From Asparagopsis taxiformis (Eukaryota; Rhodophyta; Florideophyceae; Bonnemaisoniales; Bonnemaisoniaceae): a DNA stretch of 64,000 nt. Shown piece by piece: positions 24,274 to 34,783 of this stretch. Below the pieces are notes generated by a model. It saw nothing but the letters and a program-made list of their open reading frames with translations, searched no databases and had not been told where the DNA came from. Position 1 is the stretch's first letter. Each line of letters starts with the position of its first letter. The stretch covers positions 1 to 64,000 of the forward strand of contig JALQPE010000294.1 in the NCBI GenBank assembly GCA_030407315.1. The letters run 5' to 3'. A program made the translations under genes and the position numbers.

Positions 24274-26011
24274 CAATTGCATTGCTGGCGAGCCCAGGAA
24301 TTCTAAAATTTCAGTCAGAAAAAAATTGCAAAAATACATCGATTTGGGCGGTCGAAAGTGCCGTACGGCACACCCTCATCTCAAAAACATGTTCACATGT
24401 GCATGTTTTTGAGAATAGCCCAAAAAATAAAGCAATTCAGGACGTCCACCGGACATAGGCTCGATTCTAATGTGGCCACAACGGCCCCAGAAGCTACCAA
24501 GCGCCCCGAGCGGCCCCTCCTCACTCACCCACTCACGGCTATCTTGCAGAAACGTTCCTGCTGGCCTCATCCATGCCTTCACATCCACATCATCATCCTC
24601 TGCTGAGCTGTTCAACTTGGACATTTACTGGAAGTACTCGTTGTCTTCGACGTCCACCAATGCAGGACAACACCATGAATACTACACCCACCGTGGAGCT
24701 CAGTTATCAGTGGTGGGCGTCCTATAAATGAATGCTACAGAACCATTGCCCCAAGCCCTCCATTTGGACGCTCAGCCCACAGCGATTGATGCTCTACCTC
24801 CTTGGTCGCTCTCCGATGCATGTAAATGCGTCAAAGTACGACCGATGGGGCAGTCCAAACGTTTTGTACCAGTGCACGCCTAGGGATACCACAATGTTCG
24901 TCATACACACACAACACACAAACAACCACGCACTGCTGCACCCATCTGTCGCATGCGTCAGTGATGTGCTGCAGTGTGTATGCGCCGTGCGGTAGCAAAA
25001 TTTCCATGCTTGCAGCCATTGACATCCAGACATCCAGCTGCCTACCAGGGAAGCCGTTTGCAGCCGATTCCCATTTTCGGAATGGTATCTCGGTGCTCTC
25101 ATCACTTGCTTAGTTGCTGCGATGCAAGCAAATGTGCAGCACTCGCCTAGCTTGAAATGGACGTCCAGTGGAAGTCCGGCTCGATTGCATTGCTGGCCAG
25201 CGCTGAGATTCTAAAATGTTCGGCTGAAAAATAGCTGCAAAACTGTATCCATGCGCAATATTCGACCAACCTGAAATGGACGTCCGGTGGATGTCCAGCT
25301 CATTTGCATTGCTGGTCAGCCCAGAAATTCTAAAATTTCAGTCAGAAAAAAAATTGCAAAATTATATCGATTTGAGCGTTCGAAAGTGCCGTACGGCACA
25401 CCCCCATCTCAAAAACATGTTCACATGTGCATGTTTTTGAGAATAGCCCAAATTTTAATTCTAATCAAGGTGTCTAATTTGGCCACAACGGCCCCAGGAA
25501 CCGGCCGCCGCCCCGAGTGGGCCATCGCTGGCTTCTGTAAGCACCAACTGTAAGCAAAGCCACATCTCACGAAGGGTCGATTCCAGGCTCAGGCTCAATA
25601 CGCCAGGGCGAAGTCATAGTCCTTGTTTCGGCATGCTCCCACCCTACTCTCCCACGACAAACACTACTCACCCGTCATGCTGCACATACTATGTGCACTT
25701 CATATGAGCAGTAGACCCGCCTGCGTGGTTGCTGTAATGCGTGGATGTGAGCAGCACACGAACAACCCAAAATGGACGTCTAGTGGATGTCCGGCTCAAT
25801 TGCATTGCTGGCCAGCCCAGAAATTCTAAAATTTCCGAAAATCAATTTGGTGGCCCATCATCTCCCGTGCAGAAAACTCTCGCACTCATTTCTGATATAC
25901 TTTTGGACGTGTTTCTCACTTTTATGCATCAGGAAAGGCGTTACAGAAAATTGGACTACGCTGCTTGTGTACCGCGTCGTCCGAAATAGCGAGTAGTGTT
26001 TGTTGTATAGT
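24274..26011 (-). repeat. right inverted arm (1.74 kb)
   Basis: It is the inverted copy of 17060-18800, readable base for base with rare differences. It carries the same hairpins and ACGTCC-containing blocks in mirror order. Confidence 0.9.
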
Positions 26012-26179
26012 TGTGGAGTATGCGTCTGGTGGTTTGTAAAGCTTGCAGAACGGGATAGGGATGTGGGTGGCCTATTTTATGAATACATGAGTACTAATAT
26101 TCAGGGTTGAAAAAGCGGAAAGGCATACGCTCATACATGTTTGAGATTGCATAGTGGAGAAAATATTTACATCGAAATT

Positions 26180-26890
26180 TACATGGAGCCGATGGAGGTC
26201 TTAAGGGTGAGGTGGGAGAGGAAGAAAATTCTTCTGTGGTATGAGGATGTGGGAAATGTACGGAATGGGGGTTTACATTGGAGTGTGATTCGGAGAGGAG
26301 TGCCGACGAGCATATTATGGGGATTGGGGAGACGCTGCGGGGTGTTGGGGTAGTGAGGGCGGAGGAGGTGTTTAGGTGGGACCGTGGGAGGGTGCGGTTG
26401 AAGGCGCCGAGAGGAGGGGGTTTTAGGAAAGTGAGGAGAAAGAGGGGGAGGGAGGTGGCGTCTGTTCTGGCTGTGGTGAGTGAGGATGTGATGGAGAAGA
26501 AGGGGGCTATTGTATTTGGGGAGGGAGGGGAGTGGGAGGAAGGGTGCGAAGTGGGGGGTTGATATGTGTTTCAGAGCGGGAAGGTTTCTGGGGAGAGGCG
26601 GGGGAGCGGGAGCGTGGGCCGGTGGTGGTGGTGGTGGTGTATACGGTATCGAAGATGCGGATGGCGTGGGGGCATGGAGCAGCTGAGGGAGGGAGGGGTG
26701 GAGCAGGTCGGGTACGGGATGGGGAGTGAGAGGTTTTGGAAGAGTAAGCTGCAGGGGAAGTTTGTGTAGAGGGCGAAGGAGAGGGGTTGAGGGTAGAGGA
26801 AAGAGGGTATTGAAGAACAATACGTTTCAAAGGTGATGGGGGAGAGCATGGTCGAGGAGATAGGGGGTGTTTTTTCCCTATTCTGAGGTA
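26180..26890 (+). other. 0.7-kb strongly G-rich, C-poor tract
   Basis: The plus strand is dominated by G and GA/GT runs (GGAGGGG, GGTGGTGGTGG and similar) with very little C. Long open frames on both strands here are a by-product of the skew and show only low-complexity Pro/Leu/Ser or Gly/Arg residues. Runs of three or more G are dense enough to allow G-quadruplex formation. Confidence 0.6.
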
Positions 26891-27119
26891 GTATGAGGAC
26901 TGGTTATACGAAATCTGTACGGTAGAGCAGAAAAGTAGGTATGGAATGGAGGTGTGCACCGTAGAAGGGGGATAGGTAGCTGAAAATGCGTGCTAGAGTG
27001 GTATTGGGGGTGTTTGAGGTACAGTACGGGGGAGGTGAGCACCAACTGGAAGGGGTGTGAGCGAGAGGATGAAAAAATTAAACGAAATTGGAGTCGACCG
27101 ACAAGGAAAAATAGAGTGG

Positions 27120-27433
27120 TCGCCGTGATGGATGCGGACATCCATGTCGAGCACGGCGGCAGAAATTTCTGGGCTCGAAATTTTTGAATTTCTGAACCGG
27201 CGCCCGTCCTAGGTGGACATAGACATGGGCGGAAGTCCATCCCGAGGGGGACATCCGTGGTACTAGAAACAATGAATGTCGTCCTAGTAATACTAGACGT
27301 ACTAGACCGCATGGACGTCCGGTTCTAGGCGGACATCCAAAAATACTGGAGAACATGGACGTCCGCCTAGTAATACTAGGTGTACTAGAGGTTGTGGACG
27401 TCCGCGTCCATTTCCGAGAACACAGACGTTCTT
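27120..27433 (-). repeat. right terminal region of element A
   Basis: It contains repeated, partly palindromic motifs (GGACGTCCG, CTAGTAATACTAG, GGACATCC) like those of the left end and finishes in the inverted terminus CCGAGAACACAGACG. Several motifs form CTAGTA/TACTAG dyads. Confidence 0.7.
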
Positions 27434-28416
27434 GAGTACCCCATTTTTTTTTTTTTTTTTGGTTACAGTTCCTCTTCTTCCAGCGTATAATTCCACAGGG
27501 CACCGGCTTGACGACGATTTTCATACATCTGAAACGTACAAGACGACAAAAGCCGATCCCTTTCGTTTCAATCTCCGAGTGGTGCAGCACCATAACGTAT
27601 GCCGTTCGAATGCATTTATCAATCAAGTAGCTTTGGAGATCCCCATCAAATAGTCATATATCCATTTGTTTGATCCTGCGGGTATCATCACGGGAACCAT
27701 GCCCCGTGACAATAGTTGATCGGTACAAGGGGATTTTTGTCATCTGTTCGATTTGCTCCCTCACTGTTTGCAGTCTCAACCTGTTCTGGTAAGATGTTAT
27801 CTGGTGATTTCCCGGAGGATCCTTATTTTCATTTGCTGCTGCTCACACTCCGCTATATATTGGAGGGAGGGAGCATTTCCAGTATCTTGATATAATTCTT
27901 TGGTGTTCAAAGAGCTCTTCGTCGTACTTTGTTGCTCAGGAAGATTGGTAAAAGAGAAATTATCTTTCATGGCTGTGGAGACAGGTTCAGTCACCAACTT
28001 ATTGTCTAAGCCTTTTTCTTGTTTTGGAAAACATCCATACGCCAGTTATAAATTGTTTGATCTTGGTGTGGTGACCTTGTTGCTACCCCTCCATACCTCT
28101 GAACATCAGCAAAGCATGGACTGAGTGGGAAGATCTCATCACAGTTCGATGAAAGCTCAACCTGATTCTGACCCGGTATATCTGTCACCTCAACCACTAT
28201 TTTTTGTGGTCCGAACGTATTTTCCGATTCATCTTCTCCACTATTCGTTTTAAACGGATCCGAAGCGCATTGGTCAGCTTCAATTTCTGATTGGCCGCAT
28301 GTATCGTTTTGGAGGCTGATTAATCTACCTGCAAATTATCTTCCAAACAATTATCGCTGATGGGTAAGTCGTCACATATTTCCTTTGTAGGGGTCGTGTC
28401 CAAATCTATGACGGTG
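27434..28416 (-). pseudogene. MULE unique segment: Ulp1 C-terminal extension and start of transposase region
   Basis: Reading minus from the right TIR boundary at 28416, the Ulp1 frame continues (STVIDLDTTPTKEICDDL). A frame change near 28320 separates this from the downstream open parts, 28197-28006 (VEVTDIPGQNQVELSS) and 27997-27797. Nearer 27434, an open stretch (RFRCMKIVVKPVPCG, then a Lys run) probably belongs to the 5' part of the MULE transposase gene, whose remainder starts at 14157 beyond element A. A 17-bp T run at 27444-27460 lies beside the insertion junction. Confidence 0.5.
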
Positions 28417-28848
28417 GAATCACCATGATATACCTTTGTAACTTGATTTCCGGGGAGCAATGAACAAAGGTGGCGATATACGTCTACATCTGCTACCAAC
28501 TCGTTTGAATTGGTCCATCCCTTCTGTTCTGCTTCAAATAAGGCCTCAACATAACGAACGGTGCAGCAGTCCGAATTTTTTCTGTGAGTTCTGCACTGTA
28601 TCCCGAGCTGAAATTATCTTTGGGCATCCGTCTGTGTGACTTCGAGAGAGATGAGACTGCAGATAGAACATAAATCCGCAGCTGTACGTGTCTGATTGCC
28701 GTTCATATGACAGCACATCCAAAATGTAGTTCTCTTTGCTTTTCTCCCAGTACACTTCTCCAGGTAGTTCGTTGAGGAAGCTCTCTACGAAATCTAAAGT
28801 ATGCAGAGGCTCTGCATAACGCAAACTGTCCCCCCAATACAATGTTCC
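28417..28848 (-). pseudogene. Ulp1-like gene, right MULE copy, 3' portion
   Basis: This is the continuation of the Ulp1 gene beyond the copia insertion. It retains the Asp motif (YWGDSLRYAEP) and QSDTYSCGF. It is frameshifted straight after that by a missing T (GGATTTATG versus GGATTTTATG in the left copy), and a second base is missing at about 28571 (CGGACTG versus CGGGACTG). The 5' part lies at 35272-35738. Confidence 0.8.
28844..28848 (+). repeat. copia target-site duplication, left copy (GTTCC)
   Basis: GTTCC directly flanks the LTR start at 28849 and recurs at 35272-35276 after the other LTR. The left MULE arm shows the empty site with a single copy (GGAAC on its strand, about 10718). 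Confidence 0.95.
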
Positions 28849-29336
28849 TGTTGATAAAGTTTGGTCGCTTACCGAGCGTTTACTGAATCTGCGAGCTCAC
28901 TACATAATTTGTATTCTCGCCGAGGTGCGCCGGCGGTGCTAAGGACAGCCTGTTCAAGGCTGCTCCAGACAGACTGTCACTGACAGTCTGTCCTAGCAAG
29001 CACCCGCTGCCAATCTGGTACACGTGGGCTTCTCTATCATATCATCCACACGTGTACACTTATCATAACATTTTCCCTCTGCCATGATGGCAACCCATCT
29101 TGGCATTTCTAATTACTAATTGAAACTATGACAAACAAATTGAAACTTCAGAGGCCAGTTACTCCGTAATGGAGTGTCGTAGGAGCCCCGGAGAAGTTGC
29201 TACCCGACTAATTCGGGCACGCTGAATACGATGAGATAGGTTTCAGAGCGCTCAGACCACTCCTTCATAGAGAAATCGAGGGTCAAAGTTTTCTCACGGA
29301 ATTAGGCCTACCAGGCCCATTCTCAGTGAGTCAACA
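28849..29336 (-). repeat. copia 3' LTR
   Basis: It is 488 bp long, with TG/CA ends, and matches 34784-35271 and the solo LTR 51839-52326. It includes a perfect hairpin (GACAGACTGTCA at 28968-28979 and its complement at 28981-28992). The pol stop codon (TGA) falls in its first bases. Confidence 0.95.
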
Positions 29337-32300
29337 CTCCCCCTCTTTGACCTGCTCGATGGATGAAATATCTGACACGCCGATCATTTCCCGGAGCTTG
29401 ATAAATTGAACTCGTTGCAGAGGCTTGGTTAACAGATCTGCCGCCATATCTGATGTGGGACAGTAGTCAATACCGAACAACGTCTTGAGTAAGCTGTCTC
29501 GGACGAAGTGGTACCGAATGTCGATGTGTTTGGTACGAGTTCCTGAGGCATCGTTCCTAGCCATCTTGATGGAACCTTGGTTGTCGACATTGATTAGGAT
29601 CGGATCCGCCGAGCTGCTTCCACAGCCAAACCCAACAATATTACTCAACCAAATAGCTTCCTTCACCGCAGCGCTGAGAGCCATATATTCAGCTTCGGAG
29701 GAGGATTGCGCTACACAACTCTGTTTGTGAGATTTCCAGCTCACCGCTGCTCCAGCCATCATGAACACGTATCCGCTGGTGGATTTCCGATTGATCGTAC
29801 AACCACCCCAATCTGAGTCACTATATCCGACAGGTGAAAGAGGCTTCGATGCCCTGTACAGCACACCAAGGCTTCGAGTACCAGAAATGTATCTTAGAAC
29901 ACGCTTGACAGCAACCCAGAGAGATTTGGTTGGAGTCTCCACGAATTGGGCAAGTCTTCCAACAGCAAATGCGATGTCTGGGCGAGTTCCCACTGCGAGA
30001 TACATCAAGCTTCCAATGGCTTTGCGGTATAATGTAGAGTCGATGGCCTCTGTTTCAGTATCACTGATGGAAATCTGAGCCTGCATAGGGGTTGCAGCAG
30101 GGCTTGAGTTCTCCATGCCGAATCGTTCCAATACCTTTTCAGCGTACCGAGTTTGATTCAAATGAAGTGGTCCTCTAGGTGAGTCCCTTACGATTTCCAG
30201 CCCGAGGCACACTCTAGCTTTCCCACAATCTTTCATTTCGAAGCGTCTACTGACTCAGCCTTCAGCTCGTTCAACATGTCTCTGCTGCTTGAAGCGATAA
30301 GGAGGTCATCAACGTAGAGGGCAATGACTATCATCGAATCTTTACGGTACCTCACGTAGAAACATGGGTCGTACGGAGAACTCTGGAATTCTAGTTCTGA
30401 AATGAGAAACTCGTCAATCTTTGCGTGCCATTGCCTTGGAGCCTGTTTTAGTCCATACAAAGCTTTCTGCAGTTTGCAAACATGATTAGGATACTTCGGG
30501 TCAACAAAGCCCTCCGGTTGTTCCATGTATATGTCTTGTTCGAGGTCTCCGTAGAGGAAAGCTGTCTTAACGTCCATTTGATCGCAATGGAGGTCGTGAT
30601 GGACAGTGAGAGCGAAGAACATGCGAATAGTGCAGAACTTGACAACCGGTGCATATGTTTCAGCATAGTCAACACCGTACTTCTGTTGGAATCCCCGAGT
30701 TACCAGGCGAGCTTTATGTTTGACCGAGTGCTCACCAGTTTCACTGACAACATCTTTGCGTTTGAACACCCATTTGGATGAAAGTAGGTTGACAGCTTCA
30801 CTGCGAGGGACCAAAATCCAGGTGCGGTTTGTATAAAGGGAATTCATTTCAGACTGAATGGCACCGATCCAAAGTTCTTTCTCCTCCCCCTTGGTCACCT
30901 CAGTGAAGGTGAGGAGGTGTTCTGGAGTAGGATCGGGCGCGGTAGTGACGAGTGCAGTGGTTTTCCACCACTCACTCGGAGGTTTGCGGGTGCGAGACGA
31001 TTTACGGGGAGCATTGAGTAACGAGGCATCTTGACTGTAGGATGGCGTTGGCGGAGGTGATTGAGGTGAAATATGGTCCGAATCTGAACCTGAATGGGAG
31101 GAAGAAGATTCATTTCTGGGAGTTCCTCTATAAGGTTTTTCCCTCATTGGGTCTTGTGAGGTATCTTCTAGACTGACATCAGCTCCAGTAATGTCCAGAT
31201 GTGACGGTAGTTTCCTCGACCTCGTCTCCTCGAAAACGACATCGCGAGAGACAACTATTTTCTCATTCGTTAGATCCCACAGTTTATATGCCTTCTGTGA
31301 TGTTGCATACCCTAGCATGATAGCCTGAACAGCACGAGAATCGAGCGCTTGGAGATGTGTGTTCGGCAGTTTGTACCAACAAATGCTTCCAAATGTTCGC
31401 AGGTGTGCAATGTTTGGCTTCCGCCCATACCATAGCTCATATGGAGTGGTTCCAGCTGGGAGAGCACGGCTGGTGAGACGATTGCGAATGTAGGCAGCAC
31501 AAGAAAGTGCTTCCGCCCAGAACTCCAATGGAGTGGAATTGTGGAGAAGCATGGCCCGCATATGTTCCTTAAGGGTGCGATTCATGCGTTCCGCAACTCC
31601 GTTTTGTTGGGGAGTGTAGGCACAGGTAGTTTGACGTTGGATACCCCTGTCTTCAAGGAAAGAGCTGAATTCGTTTGAGAAGTACTCTCCCCTCCGTCTG
31701 AGCGTAGTTGACGAAGTTTGCATCCTGTTTGAGTTTCAGTGAGGCGCAGAAATCGTTGGAATGCATCGAAACAATCCGACTTACGGTGGAGCGGATACAC
31801 AGTTAGCCAGCGAGACTTATCATCGATGAAGGTCACGAAGTATCGAGCTCCCCCTTTCGAACGTATTTCCATTGGCCCTGCCAGATCTGTGTGGATCAGT
31901 TGGAGAAGCTCGGAGGCTCTTGTCTCGGAGAATTTTGGGATAGCAGCACGAGGCATTTTACCAGTAACACACCCTTCACATAGATTTTCAGGTGGGGACT
32001 GCTCAGGTTTGATTCGGAGTCCTTTGACCGCTGATGTCTTTGCCATACGAGAGATTCCGTTTTTGTGAACATGCCCAAGTCGCTCATGCCACAGCTGCAG
32101 TGACGCGATGCAAGCTAACTCGAAGGGCTGTTGTTTATTTCTGGAGGGCATGTAGAGGTCAATTGCATAGAGCCCGTGGCGTCTATGGCCAGTAGCTATT
32201 GATTCCCCGTTTTGGGTTAAGAGGACTGCATTGTTCGTGAACTGAACTCCAATTCCTCGAGCCGTGAGAGTACTTACGGATATAAGTGAGAATACGAAGG

Positions 32301-33414
32301 AGGGGACGTGGAGAACGTCCTGGAGTATGCAGATTCTTGCCTTCCCATTCACAAGGAGTGACAGTTTGACATCGCCACATCCTACTGCTACAGAAGTGGA
32401 TTTGTCTCCGAGAATCACTTGGAACGGAGTCACGGAACGGTACGAGACAAACATTGAGCGATCGAAGGTCATGTGTGAGGTAGCAGCGGAGTCGATATAC
32501 CATGTAGATATGATTCGTACCGACTTGGCTGAATCCGAACAGGCTGACAAAAGGCAGACGTACTCCTTTTCTTCATCATTGCTCGGTTCAGTCTCAGTGG
32601 CTACGGCTGCCATAGAGCCAATATTCCCCTGCGCCAGAGACAAGTTCGGAGAACTGCGTGGTTTATTATTCGAGCGGGAGCGAGATGGTCTTCCATACTT
32701 CTGCCAGCAATATGGCTCGGTGTGATTTGTTCGACCGCAATGGGTACACTTCTTCCGGTTGTTCCCAAACTGTTTTCCAGACTTGGAAAGTAGAGCGGCT
32801 GTGTCTGTTGAGGAACTTCCCGGTTTTAAAATAGCTGCCCTGCGTTCTTCCTGAAGGAGGAGACTGCGAACTTTGTCGAATGTGAAGGTAGGATCTTCAT
32901 CTCCAATTGCATCAAGAGCGGTTATCAGCGTCTGGAAGGAAGATGGGAGGCCATTGAGAACAGCCATAGCCATTTCTTTATCATCAATGTCGACGCCCAT
33001 TGCTGATAGTACCGTTGCCATTTGTCGAACACGGTTGATGTATACGAGCATCTGTTCACCTGGCTTCATAGTCGCTGTGTAAAAGTCGCGCCTTGCAGCG
33101 AGTTTGTTTAGGAGAGTGTGCCTTTGATGCACGTTGCAGATCTCTTGCCACATTTCTAAGGCAGTCGTGGTGTGTGCAACATTTTTGAGCATTTCATCCG
33201 ACAAGGTAATTCCGATGGCCATTCGAGCTGACTTGTCTTTGCGGAGCCATTTTAAGAGCTCTTCTTGGTCTGTCGGACGTCTAGGGCGAAGATTAGGATC
33301 AATCATGTCGTCCACCTCGCGGTGGCCAAGGATGAGTTCCATCTTCTGCTTCCATGAGTGGAAGTTTGAATAATCCAGCTTCTCGATGCGGATGCCGGAA
33401 GTATTACTCTCCAT
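29331..33414 (-). pseudogene. copia gag-pol polyprotein, two frameshifts
   Basis: The start MESNTSGIRIEKLDYSNF lies at 33414. Domains in order are: UBN2/gag; zinc knuckle CTHCGRTNHTEPYC; protease WYIDSAATSHM; GAG-pre-integrase LWHERLGHVHKNG; integrase core with HTDLAGPM and LRSDGGE; reverse transcriptase with DVKTAFLYGDL and ALYVDDLLIAS; and RNase H with VAQSSSEAEYMALS, ending near the LTR. Two lesions are readable: an extra AG at about 31690 (GGGGAGAGTAC) just after the second integrase Asp, and one missing C at about 30258 (GCTGAGTCAG), upstream of RFEMKD. Otherwise the reading is continuous, which fits a young, recently inactivated copy. Confidence 0.9.
29337..29350 (-). other. copia polypurine tract
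   Basis: On the minus strand AAAGAGGGGGAG directly precedes the 3' LTR, the usual plus-strand primer position for reverse transcription. Confidence 0.8.
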
Positions 33415-33599
33415 GGCTCTGCAGTAAGTCTTATCTGTTCGACCCTTCCCAAGTGGACAACCGATAGTCGTCGAGGACCAAGCTGGGATCTATAGGATAG
33501 AGACTGTCTAGCTAAGAGCGAAGTGGATGGAGAACAAGAAAGCAAGGTTTAACGATACGAAATCAGCTAGATTTCTAGTGTCTAGAGGAGAGAGAGAAA

Positions 33600-34019
33600 C
33601 TACTTATCGGAGGAAGAAGAAGCTTTGGAAGCTTTGGTGATTTCCAGGGCCTTCGCAATACTGCGATGGCGGTTGCCGCGAAGATGGTTGTCGAACTCAC
33701 TCTGAGTCCGGACGATGACACCACAGGGCCTGCAAACTTTTAGAGGACCCTCCTTGAGGCGCTCGATGGTTTTCTTGTGTCTGGATCCGTTGAGATGAGC
33801 AGCTCTGGACTCAGCGGAATTGAGATATACGTTGCAGTGAGAGCACCTGGAACGGTTTGCAGCCTTGTGAGCGGCGTATTTCTTCTTATTGTCCCTTCTT
33901 TCGGCGATGCTATACGCCTTTCGGAAAACACGGTCGCGAAGAGACTCACCGTCGCGTCGAAGCCTCGGAGCTGGCTGCTCGTTATTCGGCTCGATGCGAT
34001 CCTCGTCACTACTAGACAC
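33600..34019 (-). CDS. 139-aa twin zinc-finger protein encoded between copia 5' LTR and gag
   Basis: It has two U1/JAZ-type C2H2 fingers: CSHCNVYLNSAESRAAHLNG followed by SRHKK, and CRPCGVIVRTQSEFDNHLRG followed by NRHRS. They are preceded by a basic region and an acidic-Ser N-terminus (MSSSDEDRIEPNN). Such fingers bind double-stranded RNA or snRNA in known proteins. It lies on the same strand as gag-pol, about 0.2 kb upstream of it, in a region that is normally untranslated leader in copia elements. It is intact. It may be an accessory gene of this family or a captured host exon; I cannot tell which from one copy. Confidence 0.65.
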   Translation of the reverse strand: MSSSDEDRIEPNNEQPAPRLRRDGESLRDRVFRKAYSIAERRDNKKKYAAHKAANRSRCSHCNVYLNSAESRAAHLNGSRHKKTIERLKEGPLKVCRPCGVIVRTQSEFDNHLRGNRHRSIAKALEITKASKASSSSDK

Positions 34020-34285
34020 TATGGAGATAAAGAGAGAGAAGAGGTTAGCAGTTATACCGATCAGTACTAAGGTCTAAACCTTGAAATTGACCGAAAGATG
34101 AAAGGTATAACTTACTTTTGAAGATGAACGAGTAGGTTAACCAATGCAGAAGTTTATTGTTGTGTGACTTATTAATGCTATACCGATCAGGACAAGGTTG
34201 CTGACTTACAAGAGCAGAACCGAGTTGAGAAAGGTATAGACAAGTCTTTTATTAGGAGCAGTCGGTTCCAGTATGTTGGCCTTAA

Positions 34286-34366
34286 GTGGGCCAGTAGCTC
34301 AGCGGTTAAGGCGTGCTGTGCAGCGTGGAATCTCGCGGTCGTGCGTTCGAGTCCCAGCGAGAGCGG
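34286..34366 (+). ncRNA. tRNA-like sequence with pol III A and B boxes (SINE head or tRNA relic)
   Basis: TAGCTCAGCGGTTAAGG (A box, 34295) and GTTCGAGTCCC (B box, 34345-34355) are spaced as in tRNA genes. A TCTCGC...GCGAGA stem surrounds the B-box arm. I could not fold a full cloverleaf with a normal T stem, so it is more likely a tRNA-derived SINE head or relic than a working tRNA. It lies in the copia leader, antisense to gag-pol, beside a very GC-rich tract (34500-34740). Confidence 0.45.
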
Positions 34367-34770
34367 GAAGAAATTTTTGTATTTGGCGCGAGATAGCTCC
34401 AGCAAATGATCCGATGTGTTCCAAGAGATGTCACTTGATGACGGAATTTTTGTGTCACGATGGCAGTAGATGTTGTCACTGTGACAGTCAGATGACACGA
34501 TGGTACGCCGAGCGTCAGCGAGGCGTAGCCGAGGGGAGGCGAGACGGACGCCGGGTGGCGAGGCGAGACCGCGGCGCCGCAGGAGGGAGCGCGACGAACG
34601 CGACGCGCAGGCGAGCGAAAGCGCACGGAGGCGCAGAACGGGAGCAGGAGGACGCGCAGCAAAGAAGACAAAACGAGAAGAAACAAGGCGAGAAAGGTAA
34701 GAGACACGCCAACGGGAAAGAGAGACTCACCGCAGCGCTAGAGAATAAGAAACGACCCGAGCGAGCGCAC

Positions 34771-34783
34771 TGGGCCCATAACC
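34771..34783 (-). other. copia primer-binding site complementary to initiator tRNA-Met anticodon arm
   Basis: Immediately inside the 5' LTR the minus strand reads GGTTATGGGCCCA. The plus strand shows the corresponding TGGGCCCATAACC of the initiator tRNA-Met anticodon stem-loop. Drosophila copia is known to use this cleaved half-tRNA primer instead of the tRNA 3' end. Confidence 0.8.

Larger units (their letters stand above)
17060..26011. mobile_element. 9-kb element with 1.74-kb inverted arms enclosing host-type pseudogenes
   Basis: The left arm 17060-18800 and right arm 24274-26011 are nearly identical inverted copies (1741 and 1738 bp) with short indels, such as one in a GTGT-rich run. Both outer ends read ACTATACAA inward. 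The 5.5-kb centre holds no transposase. It holds two broken host-type genes on opposite strands: GRDP/DUF1399 on minus, and a P-loop ATPase with WD40 repeats on plus. It sits inside element A where A would otherwise carry its transposase. I could not find a clear target duplication, so a transposon is likely but an inverted duplication is not excluded. Confidence 0.65.
14158..27433. mobile_element. element A: large TIR DNA element related to element B, transposase region replaced by a nested element
   Basis: The left end CGTCTGTGTTTTCGG continues into GTGGACGCGGACGTCC. The right end is the inverted near-match (CGTCTGTGTTCTCGG, read on minus from 27433). The left 2.9 kb (14158-17040) is colinear with the left end of element B (55236-57750), including the same 43-bp and 24-bp tandem arrays and the same upstream region of the transposase gene. 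The coding part is missing: 17060-26011 is a different, long-armed element. The flanks show only a weak TT match, so the target duplication is unclear. It sits between two halves of the MULE. Confidence 0.7.

Noticed and set aside
26179..26959. Long minus-strand open frames rich in Pro, Leu and Ser
   Set aside because: They follow directly from the G-rich plus strand, have low-complexity composition only, and overlap each other in several frames.
34286..34366. Functional tRNA gene
   Set aside because: A and B boxes are present, but I could not form a normal T stem or a complete cloverleaf.
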